NCBI GenBank assembly: GCA_917880885.1
Contig: OU862915.1
Location: 41,114,676-41,178,675, forward strand
Source of the DNA: Limnephilus marmoratus
Taxonomy: Eukaryota; Arthropoda; Insecta; Trichoptera; Limnephilidae
DNA: 64,000 nucleotides
Direction: 5' to 3'
This document shows, piece after piece, positions 63,870 to 64,000 of this stretch (positions are counted from its first letter, which is position 1; every line of letters begins with the position of its first letter). The translations under genes and the position numbers were made by a program. The notes below the pieces were generated by a model. That model was not told the origin of the DNA and ran no database searches. It saw only the letters and a program-made list of their open reading frames with translations.

Positions 63870-64000
63870 TACAGTAACTCTCTCATATGGAAGCCAAAAT
63901 TTTGAAACGGTACCAAGATTCACATACCTAGGCTCACATACCTAGGATCCAGAAGCGCCATAGTGAACGCAAATCGCAGTTATTACCGCCTACAAAACGA
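63870..64000 (+). pseudogene. LINE RT fragment running off the window
   Basis: The plus strand reads SYGSQNFETVPRFTYLGS, a typical post-palm block of RTE/Jockey-like RTs, and after a 14-bp tandem duplication (CTCACATACCTAGG twice, about 63921-63950) continues with AIVNANRSYYRLQN. The element continues beyond the right edge. The duplication disrupts the frame. Confidence 0.6.

Overview
This is an AT-rich stretch of a eukaryotic nuclear genome, almost certainly arthropod and most likely insect. The evidence is the mixture of transposon families (Jockey/CR1-type and RTE-type LINEs, a mariner of the WVPHEL type, Helitrons, hAT elements, a Penelope-like element with GIY-YIG endonuclease), tRNA-like short repeats, and a spliced exon resembling insect membrane alkaline phosphatase. 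There are no prokaryotic operons, rRNA genes, CRISPR arrays or intact long host genes. The order of insect cannot be told from the sequence.

Layout. 1-8.4 kb: a short TIR element, LINE fragments, a tRNA-like SINE and a compact Penelope-like element (5866-7040) whose inverted terminal repeats each carry a hammerhead-ribozyme motif. 8.4-13 kb: the longest LINE (ORF1, endonuclease and RT, frameshifted) lying tail to tail with a second LINE on the other strand. 13-18 kb: mostly featureless DNA, probably intronic, with the best host signal of the window: one alkaline-phosphatase exon on the minus strand (14534-14741) with both splice sites. 18-30 kb: a mosaic of repeat X (about ten copies in the window), LINE D fragments, short inverted-repeat elements, a 214-bp palindrome with Penelope-like ends, and tandem repeats. 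30-35 kb: a small hAT element, an RT remnant and two unrecognised candidate host exons.

35.0-39.0 kb holds the most complete unusual element: a 3.9-kb DNA transposon with about 25-bp TIRs, a probable TATA target duplication, clusters of a subterminal motif, a four-unit tandem array and a decayed transposase of a widespread but poorly named insect family (perhaps Sola2-like). 40-48 kb: an RTE-type LINE with a GTTA-repeat tail, a LINE scrap with a 13-bp target duplication, a Helitron deletion derivative, an internally deleted mariner and a short TIR element. 49-57 kb: repeat X interrupted by another LINE, tRNA-like repeats, and a decayed autonomous Helitron (Rep plus helicase) that has lost its Walker A lysine. 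57-64 kb: a 9-bp-period array open on both strands, a 2-kb hAT element with an internal array of about 200-bp units, and further repeat fragments.

The coding sequences here do not act as a pathway. They are remnants of independent mobile elements. Every transposase or RT examined carries a frameshift, stop, deletion or 5' truncation, so none looks able to move by itself. Nested insertions (repeat X in LINE D, LINE E in repeat X, hAT in repeat Y) give a partial insertion order.
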